A DNA stretch of 64,000 nucleotides from Candidatus Blochmanniella camponoti (GTDB lineage Bacteria > Pseudomonadota > Gammaproteobacteria > Enterobacterales > Enterobacteriaceae): the NCBI RefSeq assembly GCF_023585825.1, contig NZ_CP097751.1, positions 434,001 to 498,000 of the forward strand, read 5' to 3'. Shown here piece by piece: positions 31,068-42,128 of this stretch (positions within the stretch are counted from its first letter, which is position 1; each line of letters opens with the position of its first letter). The notes beneath the pieces are model-generated. The model made no database searches, had not been told where the DNA came from, and worked only from the letters and a program-made list of their open reading frames with translations. Position numbers and translations under genes: made by a program.

Positions 31068-31361
31068 ATGAAAATTCGTCCATTGCATGATCGTGTAATT
31101 GTTAAACGTAAAGAGGTTGAATCGAAGTCTGCGGGAGGTATTGTGTTGACTGGATCTGCAGCAGGAAAATCTACTCGCGGAGAAGTATTGGCTGTTGGTC
31201 ATGGCCGCGTTTTGGAAAACGGGGGGGTAAAAGCTTTAGATGTGCGTATTGGTGATACCGTAATTTTCAATGACGGGTATGGCGTAAAAGTGGAGAAAAT
31301 TGATAATGAAGAAGTATTAATTATGTCAGAAAGCGATATCCTTGCTATCGTTGAGAAATAA
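31068..31361 (+). CDS. groS: Co-chaperonin GroES
   Basis: 97 residues, the same as E. coli GroES and nearly identical, with the mobile loop ([16 protein letters not shown]) and the C-terminal [11 protein letters not shown]. Shine-Dalgarno AGGGAG eight nt before the ATG. It forms the lid of the GroEL chamber. Transcribed from the sigma-32 promoter with groL 49 nt downstream. Confidence 0.98.
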   Translation: MKIRPLHDRVIVKRKEVESKSAGGIVLTGSAAGKSTRGEVLAVGHGRVLENGGVKALDVRIGDTVIFNDGYGVKVEKIDNEEVLIMSESDILAIVEK

Positions 31362-31380
31362 TTCGCGACTAACTTATTAA

Positions 31381-33048
<1,668 letters not shown>

Positions 33049-33057
33049 TTGAGATCA

Positions 33058-33135
33058 ATTTTACGATAATCACTGAAACAAACACCCCTGATCTAATTAG
33101 ATCAGGGGTGTTTGTTTCAGTGATTATCGTAAAAT
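33058..33135. repeat. 78-bp perfect palindrome between groL and efp
   Basis: The left arm 33058-33096 (39 nt) is the exact reverse complement of the right arm 33097-33135, with no spacer. The central part (CACCCCTGATC .. GATCAGGGGTG, then TTTGTTT) looks like a bidirectional intrinsic terminator, but the match continues far beyond it through GTTTCAGTGATTATCG. With a 2-nt bulge, four more pairs can form outside (33054-33057 / 33138-33141). It starts 10 nt after the groL stop and ends 41 nt before efp. Confidence 0.95.
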
Positions 33136-33176
33136 GTTGATTAATTTTTTTACAGATTTCATTCATAATAATTTTT

Positions 33177-33743
33177 ATGGTATTATACAGCATTAATGAA
33201 TTTAGAACTGGACTTAAGATCATTCAAAATAGAGAACCGTGTGTTATCATTAGTCACGAGTCCATAAAACCTGGAAAAGGACAAGCTTTTAGTCGTGTAA
33301 GGCTTAGACAAATAATTTCTGGTAAAATCTTAGAGAAGACTTTCAAGTCTGGAGATTTTTTAGAATCAGCTAATATCACGGAGATCAGATTGGTTTATGT
33401 CTATCATGACAATGAATTTTGGTATTTCATGGATGAAAAAAATTTTGAAGAAATCGCAGTTGCTGCAAAAATAATAGGGACGAACATAAAATGGATTACA
33501 ACTCAATTACATTACATAGTAACTCTATGGAACAAAGTACCAATTCTTGTAACTCCTCCTGATTGTATAGAATTAGAAATTATAAAAATTACTCCGATAA
33601 AAAAGAATAGCACTGGATCGTCTGGTGTTAAATTAGCTACCGTCAGCACTGGCGCTGTAGTTAAAGTCCCATTTTTTATTCAATTGGGAGAATTAATTAA
33701 AATTAATACTCGTTTAGGCACATATATGTCCCGAGCAAAGTAA
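33177..33743 (+). CDS. efp: Translation elongation factor P
   Basis: Relieves ribosome stalling at polyproline. 188 residues, the same as E. coli. The modification-site lysine Lys34 is conserved in [11 protein letters not shown]-like N-domain and two OB domains ending [12 protein letters not shown]. It is more diverged than its neighbours. The modifying enzymes are not here: E. coli epmB (next to efp) and epmA (between efp and mscM) are both absent from this window. It converges with mscM, with 14 nt between stops. Confidence 0.95.
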   Translation: MVLYSINEFRTGLKIIQNREPCVIISHESIKPGKGQAFSRVRLRQIISGKILEKTFKSGDFLESANITEIRLVYVYHDNEFWYFMDEKNFEEIAVAAKIIGTNIKWITTQLHYIVTLWNKVPILVTPPDCIELEIIKITPIKKNSTGSSGVKLATVSTGAVVKVPFFIQLGELIKINTRLGTYMSRAK

Positions 33744-33757
33744 AGCATTGATAATAC

Positions 33758-36700
33758 TTATGTTATTGTGTAATAATTTGTGTTCGGGTAGTTAGAATCA
33801 AAATTATTAATAGACAGTTGATTATTATAAAGATAATTAGGTATGCATGGTAATTTTATTCCATTATTTTGATAATATTCTATAATTAACATATGCATTT
33901 GATGACATAGAGGCATACGCAGTTTTATATCTGATATATGTATTCGTATTTCAAACATAGGTAGTCCTTGTTGCAAATCTACTAAATATACTTCTGGAGG
34001 CGGGGTATTTAAGGAAAAAGAAGAATTTTTTGCTATTTGTAATAAAACTTTTACTATTTTTTTCATATCTGTTTGAAAAGGAGCAGGTACACGTAGTACT
34101 ACTCGTGTTAATGTATCCGATAAAGACCAATTAATGAATTGTTTTGTAATAAATTCTTTATTTGGAATAATGATTTCTTTATGATTCCAATCAGTAATAA
34201 TAGTTGCACGAGTGTTAATTCGAGTAATATTACCGGTAAGTTTGTTAATAGTTACAGTGTCACCAATACGAATTGGTTTTTCAAAAAGTATCATTAAACC
34301 AGATACAAGATTAGCAAATATTTCTTGCAATCCAAAACCTAATCCAACACCCAATGCTGCTATTAACCATTGTATTTTAGTCCATTCTATGCCTATCAAA
34401 GAACATCCTATTATTCCGCCAAGGAACATCAATATGTACTTAATTAATGTGGTAATAGCATATCCTGTACCTGGTGTGAGGTCTAAATGTTGTAAAACGG
34501 TAAGTTCTAAAAACGCTGGTAAGTTTTTCACTGTTTTTGTGGTAATAACAATTACTAGAATAGCAATAAGAAATGAATTTAATGTTATAGGTTGAATATT
34601 GTCTACCCCTTTTATAGTAGAAGTGACATCCCATAATGTAATATTTTCTAAAAAAGAAAATGAAGAATGTAATTCAGACCACAATAAAGTCATTAATAAT
34701 AAGGCAATAATAGTAATAATAGATCGTATCAATTGTAATGATTGTGTGCTAATAGTATCTAAATCTAAAATCTTGCTATTTTTTTCATCATTAGATACCA
34801 ATTTATTAGTTTGTAGTAGTTGAGAAGAATTAGATTCATTATGTGTTCTTAGAGTTAATTGTAGAATTCGTTTTTGTTTGGCGCGTTCGAAAGCAATACG
34901 ACGTCGTTGGATCGATGTCCATCTACGAATTATATGGTATACGATTAATGATATAATCCAAATGAATAACGATGTTTCCAGTCGCGCTAATAGTTCTTGC
35001 GCGATAAATAAATAGCCTAATATACAAGAAATTGCTGCTATTACTGGTGCACATATTATTATATTCCATAAACCATGATTGATGATATTGTCAGAAGAAT
35101 CGTGTTTGTTTAAATATAAAGGCAATCCAGAATGTTTTAGGTTATTGGTAATAAAAGTTAAATAAATACATAATAGAATAAAACATAAACGACCCAAAGT
35201 ATTGGAAAACTCTCTATCGTTATAATTATTAAATATAGTTAGCATCATTATTAAAAAAACAATTGTTCCAACAGCCCAGGTATAATGATGCGAAAAAACT
35301 TTTTGAACTCTTTTTTTAGACCAACCAAAATGAACAATAAATAATCCTTTTGAAGACGAGAAATAAGCGCCTACTATGGATATCCATAATATGAAAGTTG
35401 TAACCTTAATTCCATCATTAATTGCAACAGAAACAGGATATAGCCAATCATGGTTCAAACTATACCCTACGAACGCCCATAATATCGGGATTGGTAAAGC
35501 TATCAACATTGAATACCATATATTATAAAAAGTGAGCAAGAAACTATCTTGATTTACTTTTCCTATTTTTTTACTAGATTGTTCTAAAAATGTTTGATAA
35601 TGATAATGTATAGCACAATACAATCCAGTTGATATTATAATACACGATATTATTAGTATCAGTGTTTTGCGCATAGTACAGATCCTATTTAACAAAGATA
35701 TTATTTGGTAATTAGACTCATCTGAAGTTAATAGTTTGTATAAATCTTGATAAACGTTTAAAGGATAAGATATAGTAATTGGATGAAAATCAGCAATCCA
35801 AAATAAATGGCGATGTGCAGTTTTTTGTACATCTTGTAGTGCTTCTTTAAGTTGTCTGTGAGCAATTTTTAATTTTGTTAATTCTAAAATTTGTGCATCA
35901 AAACTATTCAACAATGAAGTGATAAGGTTACGTTGTATGGTGAGTTGTGTCTCCAGAATATGTTTGTGGGGGGCTGTTAGTGGTGTGCCGTCGTCTTGTT
36001 TAATTTGTGATGATAGTGGTATTATTTTCTTCAATTGATTTTCATATTGTAGACGTTTAGTTCTTAGTTGCGCCATATCATGATCTAGTTGTCGAGATTT
36101 AGGTATTTCTGGCAACTTAGAGACTTGAGAACGCAGTGTTTCTTTAAGAACTGAAGATGCATCTAACCACTGTGCTTGTTCATTTAAGTTGTTGAAGGTC
36201 TGGCGTACTTGTAATATACATGACGCAACTTCTTGCTTGTTCGACTCGATACTGTTTATGCGATGTGTCTGTTGATTTAGAATAATTGAAAGATCACGAT
36301 TGATTTGTAATTGTTTTTCGATGGATTTTGGCAATGTGTTATTATGTTCTGTTAATGTTTTTTTGATATAATCAATGGATTGGTTTTTTCCTTTTTGACA
36401 TAAATAATTTAACTGGTGTCTTAGTGTGTGTGCTTCATTGTTTATATAATTGTATTTTTTTTTAAGCAATTCTATGCGTAGCCGGGATAATTCTTTACGA
36501 TTGTTGATGCTTAGTTCAGCAAGCTTAAGCTCGGCCACTTTTAGCTGTCTAGCTGTTTGTTCTGATTGTAACACAGCAAATTTAGATTGTTCTATTAGAG
36601 TATTTGCATTTGTATATAATATTTGTCGTTGCTCTAAATTATTTAATATATTTTGAGCTGCAACTTGTTGTTGCGGTAGTAATATTAATAATTCATTGAT

Positions 36701-37144
36701 AGAACGTACATGATTATGTTCTTGCTTTAATTGTTCTGACAAATCTGTTAATTGATTATCAATGCGAAATAATTTTTGTTTTAGTTCATTCTCAGAAAGA
36801 TTTTTATCAATATCAATGATGGTATTGGATGTATTATTATACTCTTCATATAATTGAAGAGTTATGTATGAAAAGTCGTTTATGATTTTTTGGTATTCTT
36901 GAATTTTAATGTTAGAATGTTTTTGTTCAGAAATAAAATGCAACGCAGATTGTAGATTATCTATAATGGCTTTTTGATGAGCATTTATATGCTCTTTTTT
37001 CTGCGCATATTGTAAATATTTTTTTATTTCTTGTTCATTTAAGAAATTATAAGAAAATGTTACTAATGGAAGTAACCATGTTATTATGTATGTCAATAAA
37101 AAAAAATATTTAAAAAATATAGTTTTCTTTTGAATAGTAACCAT
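33758..37144 (-). CDS. mscM: Miniconductance mechanosensitive channel MscM (YjeP)
   Basis: Large MscS-family channel of the inner membrane, 1128 residues (E. coli MscM 1107). An N-terminal signal/membrane segment (about 12-30), a long Gln/Leu-rich coiled-coil periplasmic region (about 35-480), a cluster of membrane helices (about 490-930), and the C-terminal MscS domain with GLGFGLQEIFANLVSGLMIL and the RIGDTVTI beta-domain. It follows psd on the same strand, as in E. coli, which identifies it as MscM rather than MscK. It protects against osmotic downshift. Full length retention of so large a gene in a reduced genome is notable. Confidence 0.93.
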   Translation of the reverse strand: MVTIQKKTIFFKYFFLLTYIITWLLPLVTFSYNFLNEQEIKKYLQYAQKKEHINAHQKAIIDNLQSALHFISEQKHSNIKIQEYQKIINDFSYITLQLYEEYNNTSNTIIDIDKNLSENELKQKLFRIDNQLTDLSEQLKQEHNHVRSINELLILLPQQQVAAQNILNNLEQRQILYTNANTLIEQSKFAVLQSEQTARQLKVAELKLAELSINNRKELSRLRIELLKKKYNYINNEAHTLRHQLNYLCQKGKNQSIDYIKKTLTEHNNTLPKSIEKQLQINRDLSIILNQQTHRINSIESNKQEVASCILQVRQTFNNLNEQAQWLDASSVLKETLRSQVSKLPEIPKSRQLDHDMAQLRTKRLQYENQLKKIIPLSSQIKQDDGTPLTAPHKHILETQLTIQRNLITSLLNSFDAQILELTKLKIAHRQLKEALQDVQKTAHRHLFWIADFHPITISYPLNVYQDLYKLLTSDESNYQIISLLNRICTMRKTLILIISCIIISTGLYCAIHYHYQTFLEQSSKKIGKVNQDSFLLTFYNIWYSMLIALPIPILWAFVGYSLNHDWLYPVSVAINDGIKVTTFILWISIVGAYFSSSKGLFIVHFGWSKKRVQKVFSHHYTWAVGTIVFLIMMLTIFNNYNDREFSNTLGRLCFILLCIYLTFITNNLKHSGLPLYLNKHDSSDNIINHGLWNIIICAPVIAAISCILGYLFIAQELLARLETSLFIWIISLIVYHIIRRWTSIQRRRIAFERAKQKRILQLTLRTHNESNSSQLLQTNKLVSNDEKNSKILDLDTISTQSLQLIRSIITIIALLLMTLLWSELHSSFSFLENITLWDVTSTIKGVDNIQPITLNSFLIAILVIVITTKTVKNLPAFLELTVLQHLDLTPGTGYAITTLIKYILMFLGGIIGCSLIGIEWTKIQWLIAALGVGLGFGLQEIFANLVSGLMILFEKPIRIGDTVTINKLTGNITRINTRATIITDWNHKEIIIPNKEFITKQFINWSLSDTLTRVVLRVPAPFQTDMKKIVKVLLQIAKNSSFSLNTPPPEVYLVDLQQGLPMFEIRIHISDIKLRMPLCHQMHMLIIEYYQNNGIKLPCIPNYLYNNQLSINNFDSNYPNTNYYTIT

Positions 37145-37202
37145 ATATACACAATATTATTGTGTGATTCTGAAAATATATAATGTAAATTACGTGTAAT
37201 TA

Positions 37203-38081
37203 TTATTTTTGACTATATCCTTGCGCTAAGGGCAAGCCAATACGAGCAATATCATACGGTTGTAGTAGATTGTTTAAAATAACTTTTTTATCACCGAACA
37301 AATTAATAACAGTAGATCCTAACTTGAATAAACCCATTTCATCTCCTTTTTGTAATATTATTGAATCATCGGTATTTGTATTATTTGATGAATAACGCCA
37401 ATGTCTAACAATACCTTCGCGTGGCGGGGTAATGGTGCCTAGCCATGTAGTTTCAATACTCCCTACTATTATAGCACCAATTAAAATTTGAGCCATATAA
37501 CCAAAATCTGTTTCAAATAAACAAATGATTCTTTCATTACGAGAAAATATATTAGGCATGTTTTTAGTAATTTTTGGATGTACTGAAAATAAATTACCCG
37601 GTATATATAGCACTTCACGGAGTGTGCCTGTGCAAGGCATGTAGATACGATGGCAGTTTTGTGGGGGTATATAAATAATAACGAAACTTCCATTAACAAA
37701 ATACTTAATGATATTGTCATGACCTGCTAGTAACCCATCTAAATGATAAGGGGTATTTTTTACCTGAAAGATATTTTTTTGGCTTATTTTTCCTATTTGA
37801 GTGATGATCCCATCAGCTGGGATAATTAACGTAGATGGGTTGGCATCGATAGGTCGGGCATTTTTATGTAGCTTTCGAGTAAAAAATGCATTAAATGTTG
37901 TATAATCGGTTAAATTAGGTTTATCGGATTCTTTCATGTCTATTTTATAAATATGGATGAATAGCGCAATAGCATAACGTGTTATCCATCCACCTTTCCA
38001 TGAGGCTCCAAGTCCTACCAAATAAGTAATCCAGTACTTTGGTAGTAAATATTGCAATAAAATCTGTATTTTTTCTAACAT
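37203..38081 (-). CDS. psd: Phosphatidylserine decarboxylase
   Basis: Makes phosphatidylethanolamine in the inner membrane. 292 residues (E. coli 322, which has a longer acidic tail). The self-processing site is LGST (Gly255-Ser256), where serinolysis creates the pyruvoyl group. Asp90 (IPADG) and His144 fit the Asp-His-Ser processing triad, and [10 protein letters not shown] is conserved. It is transcribed ahead of mscM, 58 nt apart. Confidence 0.96.
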   Translation of the reverse strand: MLEKIQILLQYLLPKYWITYLVGLGASWKGGWITRYAIALFIHIYKIDMKESDKPNLTDYTTFNAFFTRKLHKNARPIDANPSTLIIPADGIITQIGKISQKNIFQVKNTPYHLDGLLAGHDNIIKYFVNGSFVIIYIPPQNCHRIYMPCTGTLREVLYIPGNLFSVHPKITKNMPNIFSRNERIICLFETDFGYMAQILIGAIIVGSIETTWLGTITPPREGIVRHWRYSSNNTNTDDSIILQKGDEMGLFKLGSTVINLFGDKKVILNNLLQPYDIARIGLPLAQGYSQK

Positions 38082-38795
38082 AATGTATACCTAATTTGGA
38101 GATTAATTTGTAATTATGAGATAATGATTAGATTATGTATTTCGCTGTTAGATTGCGTTGGAAATTCATATTTCTTCTAAAAATGAGTATAACATATAGT
38201 ATGTTATTAATCGCATAAAAGTTGTAAAAGTTGTCTACAGTTTCACTGTAGAAATAAAGTGAATTGTATTGTCGATAAAAATCGATGAAGTCATATTGAT
38301 TATTAATGACATAGTTTTTATTGATTTTTTTAAGGATGTATGTAGTTATACATTTTATAAATGTAGTTACGCGAAATCTTTATGATCATGAATTTATTTT
38401 AAATTTGAGATAAAAAGTAATTATTCACGTTTGTAGTATTATTTAAAATTTATAGCTGAAATTGTTTGTGGTTTGTTGGTAATCAATTTTATTTTTTCTG
38501 AAATATTGTAAAAATGAAATTTGTAAATAATAAATCTGTAATTTTATTTAAATAATGCGATGATTTATTTTTAATATTTGATGTGTGTTTACAGAATATG
38601 TTAATATCAATCTACACTTTTAAAAATGTAGATTGATATTTGTTAGCATCATATATAAACAGTATTAGATAAATTTCATAAATATTTAGTATAGATTAAG
38701 AATAATGTGAGTAATATGAATTAAATAAGTTTAGCACTGTAGTGATGTCATTTATTTGAAGCAGAGATTCAGTATATAAGTGTAAGCGGGGTTTT
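38082..38795. other. Spacer psd/orn (site of lost rsgA)
   Basis: In E. coli rsgA lies here on the psd strand; no RsgA motif is recognisable. The one clear structure is a 14-bp perfect inverted repeat, AATATCAATCTACA (38603-38616) and 38627-38640, around a 10-nt loop. No U-tract adjoins it. Confidence 0.55.
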
Positions 38796-39335
38796 ATGCG
38801 TGATGATAATTTGATATGGATTGATCTAGAGATGACTGGACTAAATCCAGAATGGGATCGTATTTTAGAAATAGCTACTTTAGTTACCGATAGTAAATTG
38901 AATATTTTATCGGAGGGTCCTGTTATATCAATACATCAATCTGAATCTCAACTGTTATTAATGGATGATTGGAACACACGCGTTCATAGTGCTACTGGAT
39001 TAGTAAAAAAGGTGAGATGTAGTACATTGGATGAGATTAGTGCATCTAATTTGACAATAAAGTTTTTAAGAAATTGGGTCGGTTTTAAAAAATCACCGAT
39101 ATGTGGAAATAGTATAGCTCAGGATCGTCTATTTTTATTCCGATATATGCCAGAGTTAGAATCATATTTTAATCATCGTTATTTAGATGTGAGCACGATT
39201 AAAGAATTAATGATTCGTTGGAGACCAGATTTGATATCTGGATTACGGTTACAGAAAACCCATTGTGCATTGGATGACATTCGCGAATCTGTTTCAGAAT
39301 TAATGTATTATCGCAAGCATTTTATCCAATTATAA
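38796..39335 (+). CDS. orn: Oligoribonuclease Orn
   Basis: 3'-5' exonuclease that degrades diribonucleotides. 179 residues (E. coli 181). DEDDh motifs: Asp10 and Glu12 in WIDLEMTGL, the second Asp in [16 protein letters not shown], and His..Asp in [14 protein letters not shown]. Essential in E. coli. GGGG lies six nt before the ATG. It is followed by tRNA-Gly, as in E. coli. Confidence 0.96.
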   Translation: MRDDNLIWIDLEMTGLNPEWDRILEIATLVTDSKLNILSEGPVISIHQSESQLLLMDDWNTRVHSATGLVKKVRCSTLDEISASNLTIKFLRNWVGFKKSPICGNSIAQDRLFLFRYMPELESYFNHRYLDVSTIKELMIRWRPDLISGLRLQKTHCALDDIRESVSELMYYRKHFIQL

Positions 39336-39490
39336 GGCGCCATAAAATTAATAATATAGATATTATTTGAAAGCGTAAGAAAAATCAATTAATAAAATGG
39401 TTAGTTGGTGTAGTTTGTAACTGTTGCTAAATCTACGATGTAGATTCATTGAAATATAATTATTATATTTTTATTTTTTATTTAAAGTAA

Positions 39491-39566
39491 GCGGGAATAG
39501 CTCAGCTGGGAGAGCACAACCTTGCCAAGGTTGGGGTCGCGAGTTCAAATCTCGTTTCCCGCTCCA
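39491..39566 (+). tRNA. glyV: tRNA-Gly (GCC)
   Basis: 76 nt including an encoded CCA, nearly identical to E. coli glyVXY: acceptor GCGGGAA/TTCCCGC, D-arm AGCTCAGCTGGGAGAGC, anticodon loop TTGCCAA, T-loop TTCAAAT. E. coli has three tandem copies after orn; here there is one. It is the only one of the three tRNA genes in the window with CCA encoded. Confidence 0.98.
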
Positions 39567-40146
39567 TTTTAGTATTTGCTTTTATATCATTGATACTGTC
39601 ATATATTTTAGTCCTAAATGAAGTTTAAAATAAGCGTATTATTAATACATTTTAAAGTGGTTAATTATATATAAATCAGGAATTATTTGTTGTTTAAAAA
39701 TAAATTGAGCATCAATATTTATTGATACGGTAATGAGTTGGCAAATCAATGGATAGCGAATATGACAACATTATTTGCGGTCTTACGAGAAAAGATATAG
39801 TGTATGATTTTTTTCAATATATTTGATTAGACATTTATTTGCTTTACTCTTTATATCAAATTACAACATTGATATAAAGAGTAAACCTTTTCTGGTATAA
39901 TCTATAGTAATTTAAATTAATTTTAAATGTGCTCAGATTATTATTTTTAATTTTAACTAAAAATTTTATTTAATGTAGAGTGATGTAATTAGTATTTTTT
40001 TATAATTTTGGATTTGTTATATAAGTTTTATATATATTGTTATGTGCCTACAAAAATTAATTGAATAATAAATGATTATGTTAAGATTTCTTATATTATT
40101 TTACTTATAAAAATACTTTGGTGTATAAGATCTTAAATTTATATTA
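39567..40146. other. Spacer tRNA-Gly/tsaE
   Basis: E. coli queG and nnr lie here and are not recognisable. The region holds the 17-bp hairpin listed separately and otherwise only A+T-rich sequence. Confidence 0.5.
39843..39890 (+). terminator. Long A+T-rich hairpin downstream of tRNA-Gly
   Basis: 17-bp perfect stem: TTTACTCTTTATATCAA (39843-39859) with 39869-39885, a 9-nt loop, then CCTTTT. It could end a long tRNA-Gly transcript, but it lies 277 nt beyond the tRNA and the U-tract is only four long. Confidence 0.55.
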
Positions 40147-40635
40147 ATGATGAAGAAATATGTATTGGTGTTATCTGACGAATTAAAAACTCTGTCATTA
40201 GGTGCTACTTTGGCTTCTGTTTGTGTTCAAGGTTGTGTAATTTATTTAAATGGCTATGTAGGATCAGGAAAATCTGTTTTTTGTAAGGGATTTTTACATG
40301 CATTAGGACATAATGGACATATACATAGCCCTACTTACACTTTAATTGAATCTTATATTTTGACACATTGGCGTGTGTGTCATTTTGATTTTTATCGGTT
40401 AATTTCTTCAGAAGAACTGGAGTACATGGGAATTAGAGATTATTTTGATGGGCGTACTGTATGTTTAATAGAGTGGCCAAAACAAGGAATGGGAATTTTA
40501 CCGAAAGAAGATATTGCAATCACTATAAATTATTATAATCGTAAAGAATCTAGGCAAGTTATTATAGAATCTTTTAGTAATTTAGGTCACAAAATGTTAG
40601 ATGCTTTGTTAGCATGTTGGAAGCTAGACACATGA
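40147..40635 (+). CDS. tsaE: tRNA threonylcarbamoyladenosine biosynthesis ATPase TsaE
   Basis: ATPase partner of TsaD in t6A37 synthesis. 162 residues (E. coli 153). Walker A GYVGSGKS (residues 36-43), HSPTYTLIESY, HFDFYRL, EELEYMGIRDYF and the Trp block LIEWPKQG are clear. Its stop overlaps the amiB start (ATGA at 40632-40635), so the two are translationally coupled, matching the E. coli order tsaE-amiB. Confidence 0.96.
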   Translation: MMKKYVLVLSDELKTLSLGATLASVCVQGCVIYLNGYVGSGKSVFCKGFLHALGHNGHIHSPTYTLIESYILTHWRVCHFDFYRLISSEELEYMGIRDYFDGRTVCLIEWPKQGMGILPKEDIAITINYYNRKESRQVIIESFSNLGHKMLDALLACWKLDT

Positions 40636-41900
40636 AGTTAAAATACGAAATAATTTTCGTAATGACAATATTTTCAAGATATTTATGTGTTGAACCAGTT
40701 ATAGCATCAACTCTTAGTTCAATTTCTGTTACCAATAATGCAAATCAAGCTATAGTAACATTAGACAGCTCTGTTGTTCCCGTGTATATGATATTTTCCT
40801 TACATAACCCGGAAAGAATTGTAATAGATCTTTTAAAAATATCTAAAGTTCAAAAAAATATATTTCCAATAAATTTTAATGGTACTAATTTAGTTAAATG
40901 CATTCGAACAAATACATCTCTTAATCACCAGAGTATACGTATAGTATTAGATCTAACCTTTCCTTCAGATATAGGAACAGTAACACAAAAACAAATAAAA
41001 GAACATTATCGTATTATATTAACAATTTTGAAAAAAAAATTTACTATTCCTGAGGTAAATACTCGCAAAACATCACCCATTATACATCGTAAAGTTCATG
41101 TTAATCCCGGTCAAGTGATAAATAATCAAAAGAGAATAATAGATACGCAATTTAGAAAAAATCAGAATCACAATAAGATATTATCTCCTATTATTGTAGC
41201 TATCGATGCTGGACATGGAGGGCAGGACCCAGGAGCTACAGGTCACCATGGAATATATGAAAAAAATATCACAATTAACATAGCTAAAAAACTAAAAATA
41301 TTATTGGATTTAGACCCGAGTTTTAAAGCTGTTATGATTCGGGATGGAGACTATTTTCTATCGGTCATGGAACGCTCTAATTTGGCTCGAAAAAGAGAAG
41401 CGAATGTATTGGTGTCTATTCATGCAGATTCTGCTTCAAACACTAATGTTAGAGGGGCGTCAGTTTGGGTGTTATCTAATCGTCGTGCTAAAAGTGAAAT
41501 GATACATTGGCTACAACGCAGTGAGAAACACGCAGAGTTATTAGGAGGATTGGGAGATATACTGACCAGCTATCATAGTGATCCGTATTTTAATCATTTA
41601 GTTTTAGATTTGCAATTTGGTTATGCTCAACGAGCAGGGTATGATATTGCAGCACATGTTTTACATCAATTAAAAAATATTACTCCTTTACATAAGGATA
41701 TACCTGAGTATTCTAGTTTTGGTATATTACGATCCCCTGATATTCCGTCTATTTTAGTAGAGACCGGATTTATTAGTAATGTAAAAGATGAATTTCTGTT
41801 GGTTAGTAGTGGATATCAAGAAAAAATAGCTAATGCTTTGTACAAAGGCTTACGTTCTTATTTCATAATGTCACAACAAAAATTATTGGATCATTCATAA
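40632..41900 (+). CDS. amiB: N-acetylmuramoyl-L-alanine amidase AmiB
   Basis: Periplasmic zinc amidase that splits septal peptidoglycan. 422 residues from ATG 40632 (coupled to tsaE; E. coli 445). Signal peptide at about 1-24 (cleavage near VIASTLSS), AMIN domain (about 25-125), a short linker without the proline run of E. coli, and an Amidase_3 domain (about 175-415) with Zn ligands in DAGHGGQDPGA, YEKNIT and SIHADSA and catalytic Glu in VETGFI. The helix EMIHWLQRSEKHAELLGG corresponds to the autoinhibitory segment relieved by EnvC. E. coli mutL, the next gene, is missing. Confidence 0.95.
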   Translation: MKLKYEIIFVMTIFSRYLCVEPVIASTLSSISVTNNANQAIVTLDSSVVPVYMIFSLHNPERIVIDLLKISKVQKNIFPINFNGTNLVKCIRTNTSLNHQSIRIVLDLTFPSDIGTVTQKQIKEHYRIILTILKKKFTIPEVNTRKTSPIIHRKVHVNPGQVINNQKRIIDTQFRKNQNHNKILSPIIVAIDAGHGGQDPGATGHHGIYEKNITINIAKKLKILLDLDPSFKAVMIRDGDYFLSVMERSNLARKREANVLVSIHADSASNTNVRGASVWVLSNRRAKSEMIHWLQRSEKHAELLGGLGDILTSYHSDPYFNHLVLDLQFGYAQRAGYDIAAHVLHQLKNITPLHKDIPEYSSFGILRSPDIPSILVETGFISNVKDEFLLVSSGYQEKIANALYKGLRSYFIMSQQKLLDHS

Positions 41901-42115
41901 TCTTAAAAAAATGTATTTACTGTAAATTAATAAATGAAAAAGCAACAATTATTATATTAAATAAGTTATTATACATGCAGTTTTTCCAGAAATAATTATT
42001 AATGTTTTTTGCATATACTTATATATAAGAGTTAACATGCGTCTCTAAATAATTGAATTTTTTGATAAATTATAGAAATGATTTCAGGTAATAACATTTT
42101 TGATTTTATATAATT

Positions 42116-42120
42116 AAGGA
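42116..42120 (+). promoter_or_regulatory. Shine-Dalgarno deciding the miaA start
   Basis: AAGGA, extended by AG, lies 8 nt before ATT 42129-42131. No ATG, GTG or TTG exists in frame between the upstream stop (TAA 42111-42113) and the ATG inside the P-loop. Confidence 0.65.
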
Positions 42121-42128
42121 AGAATTTT

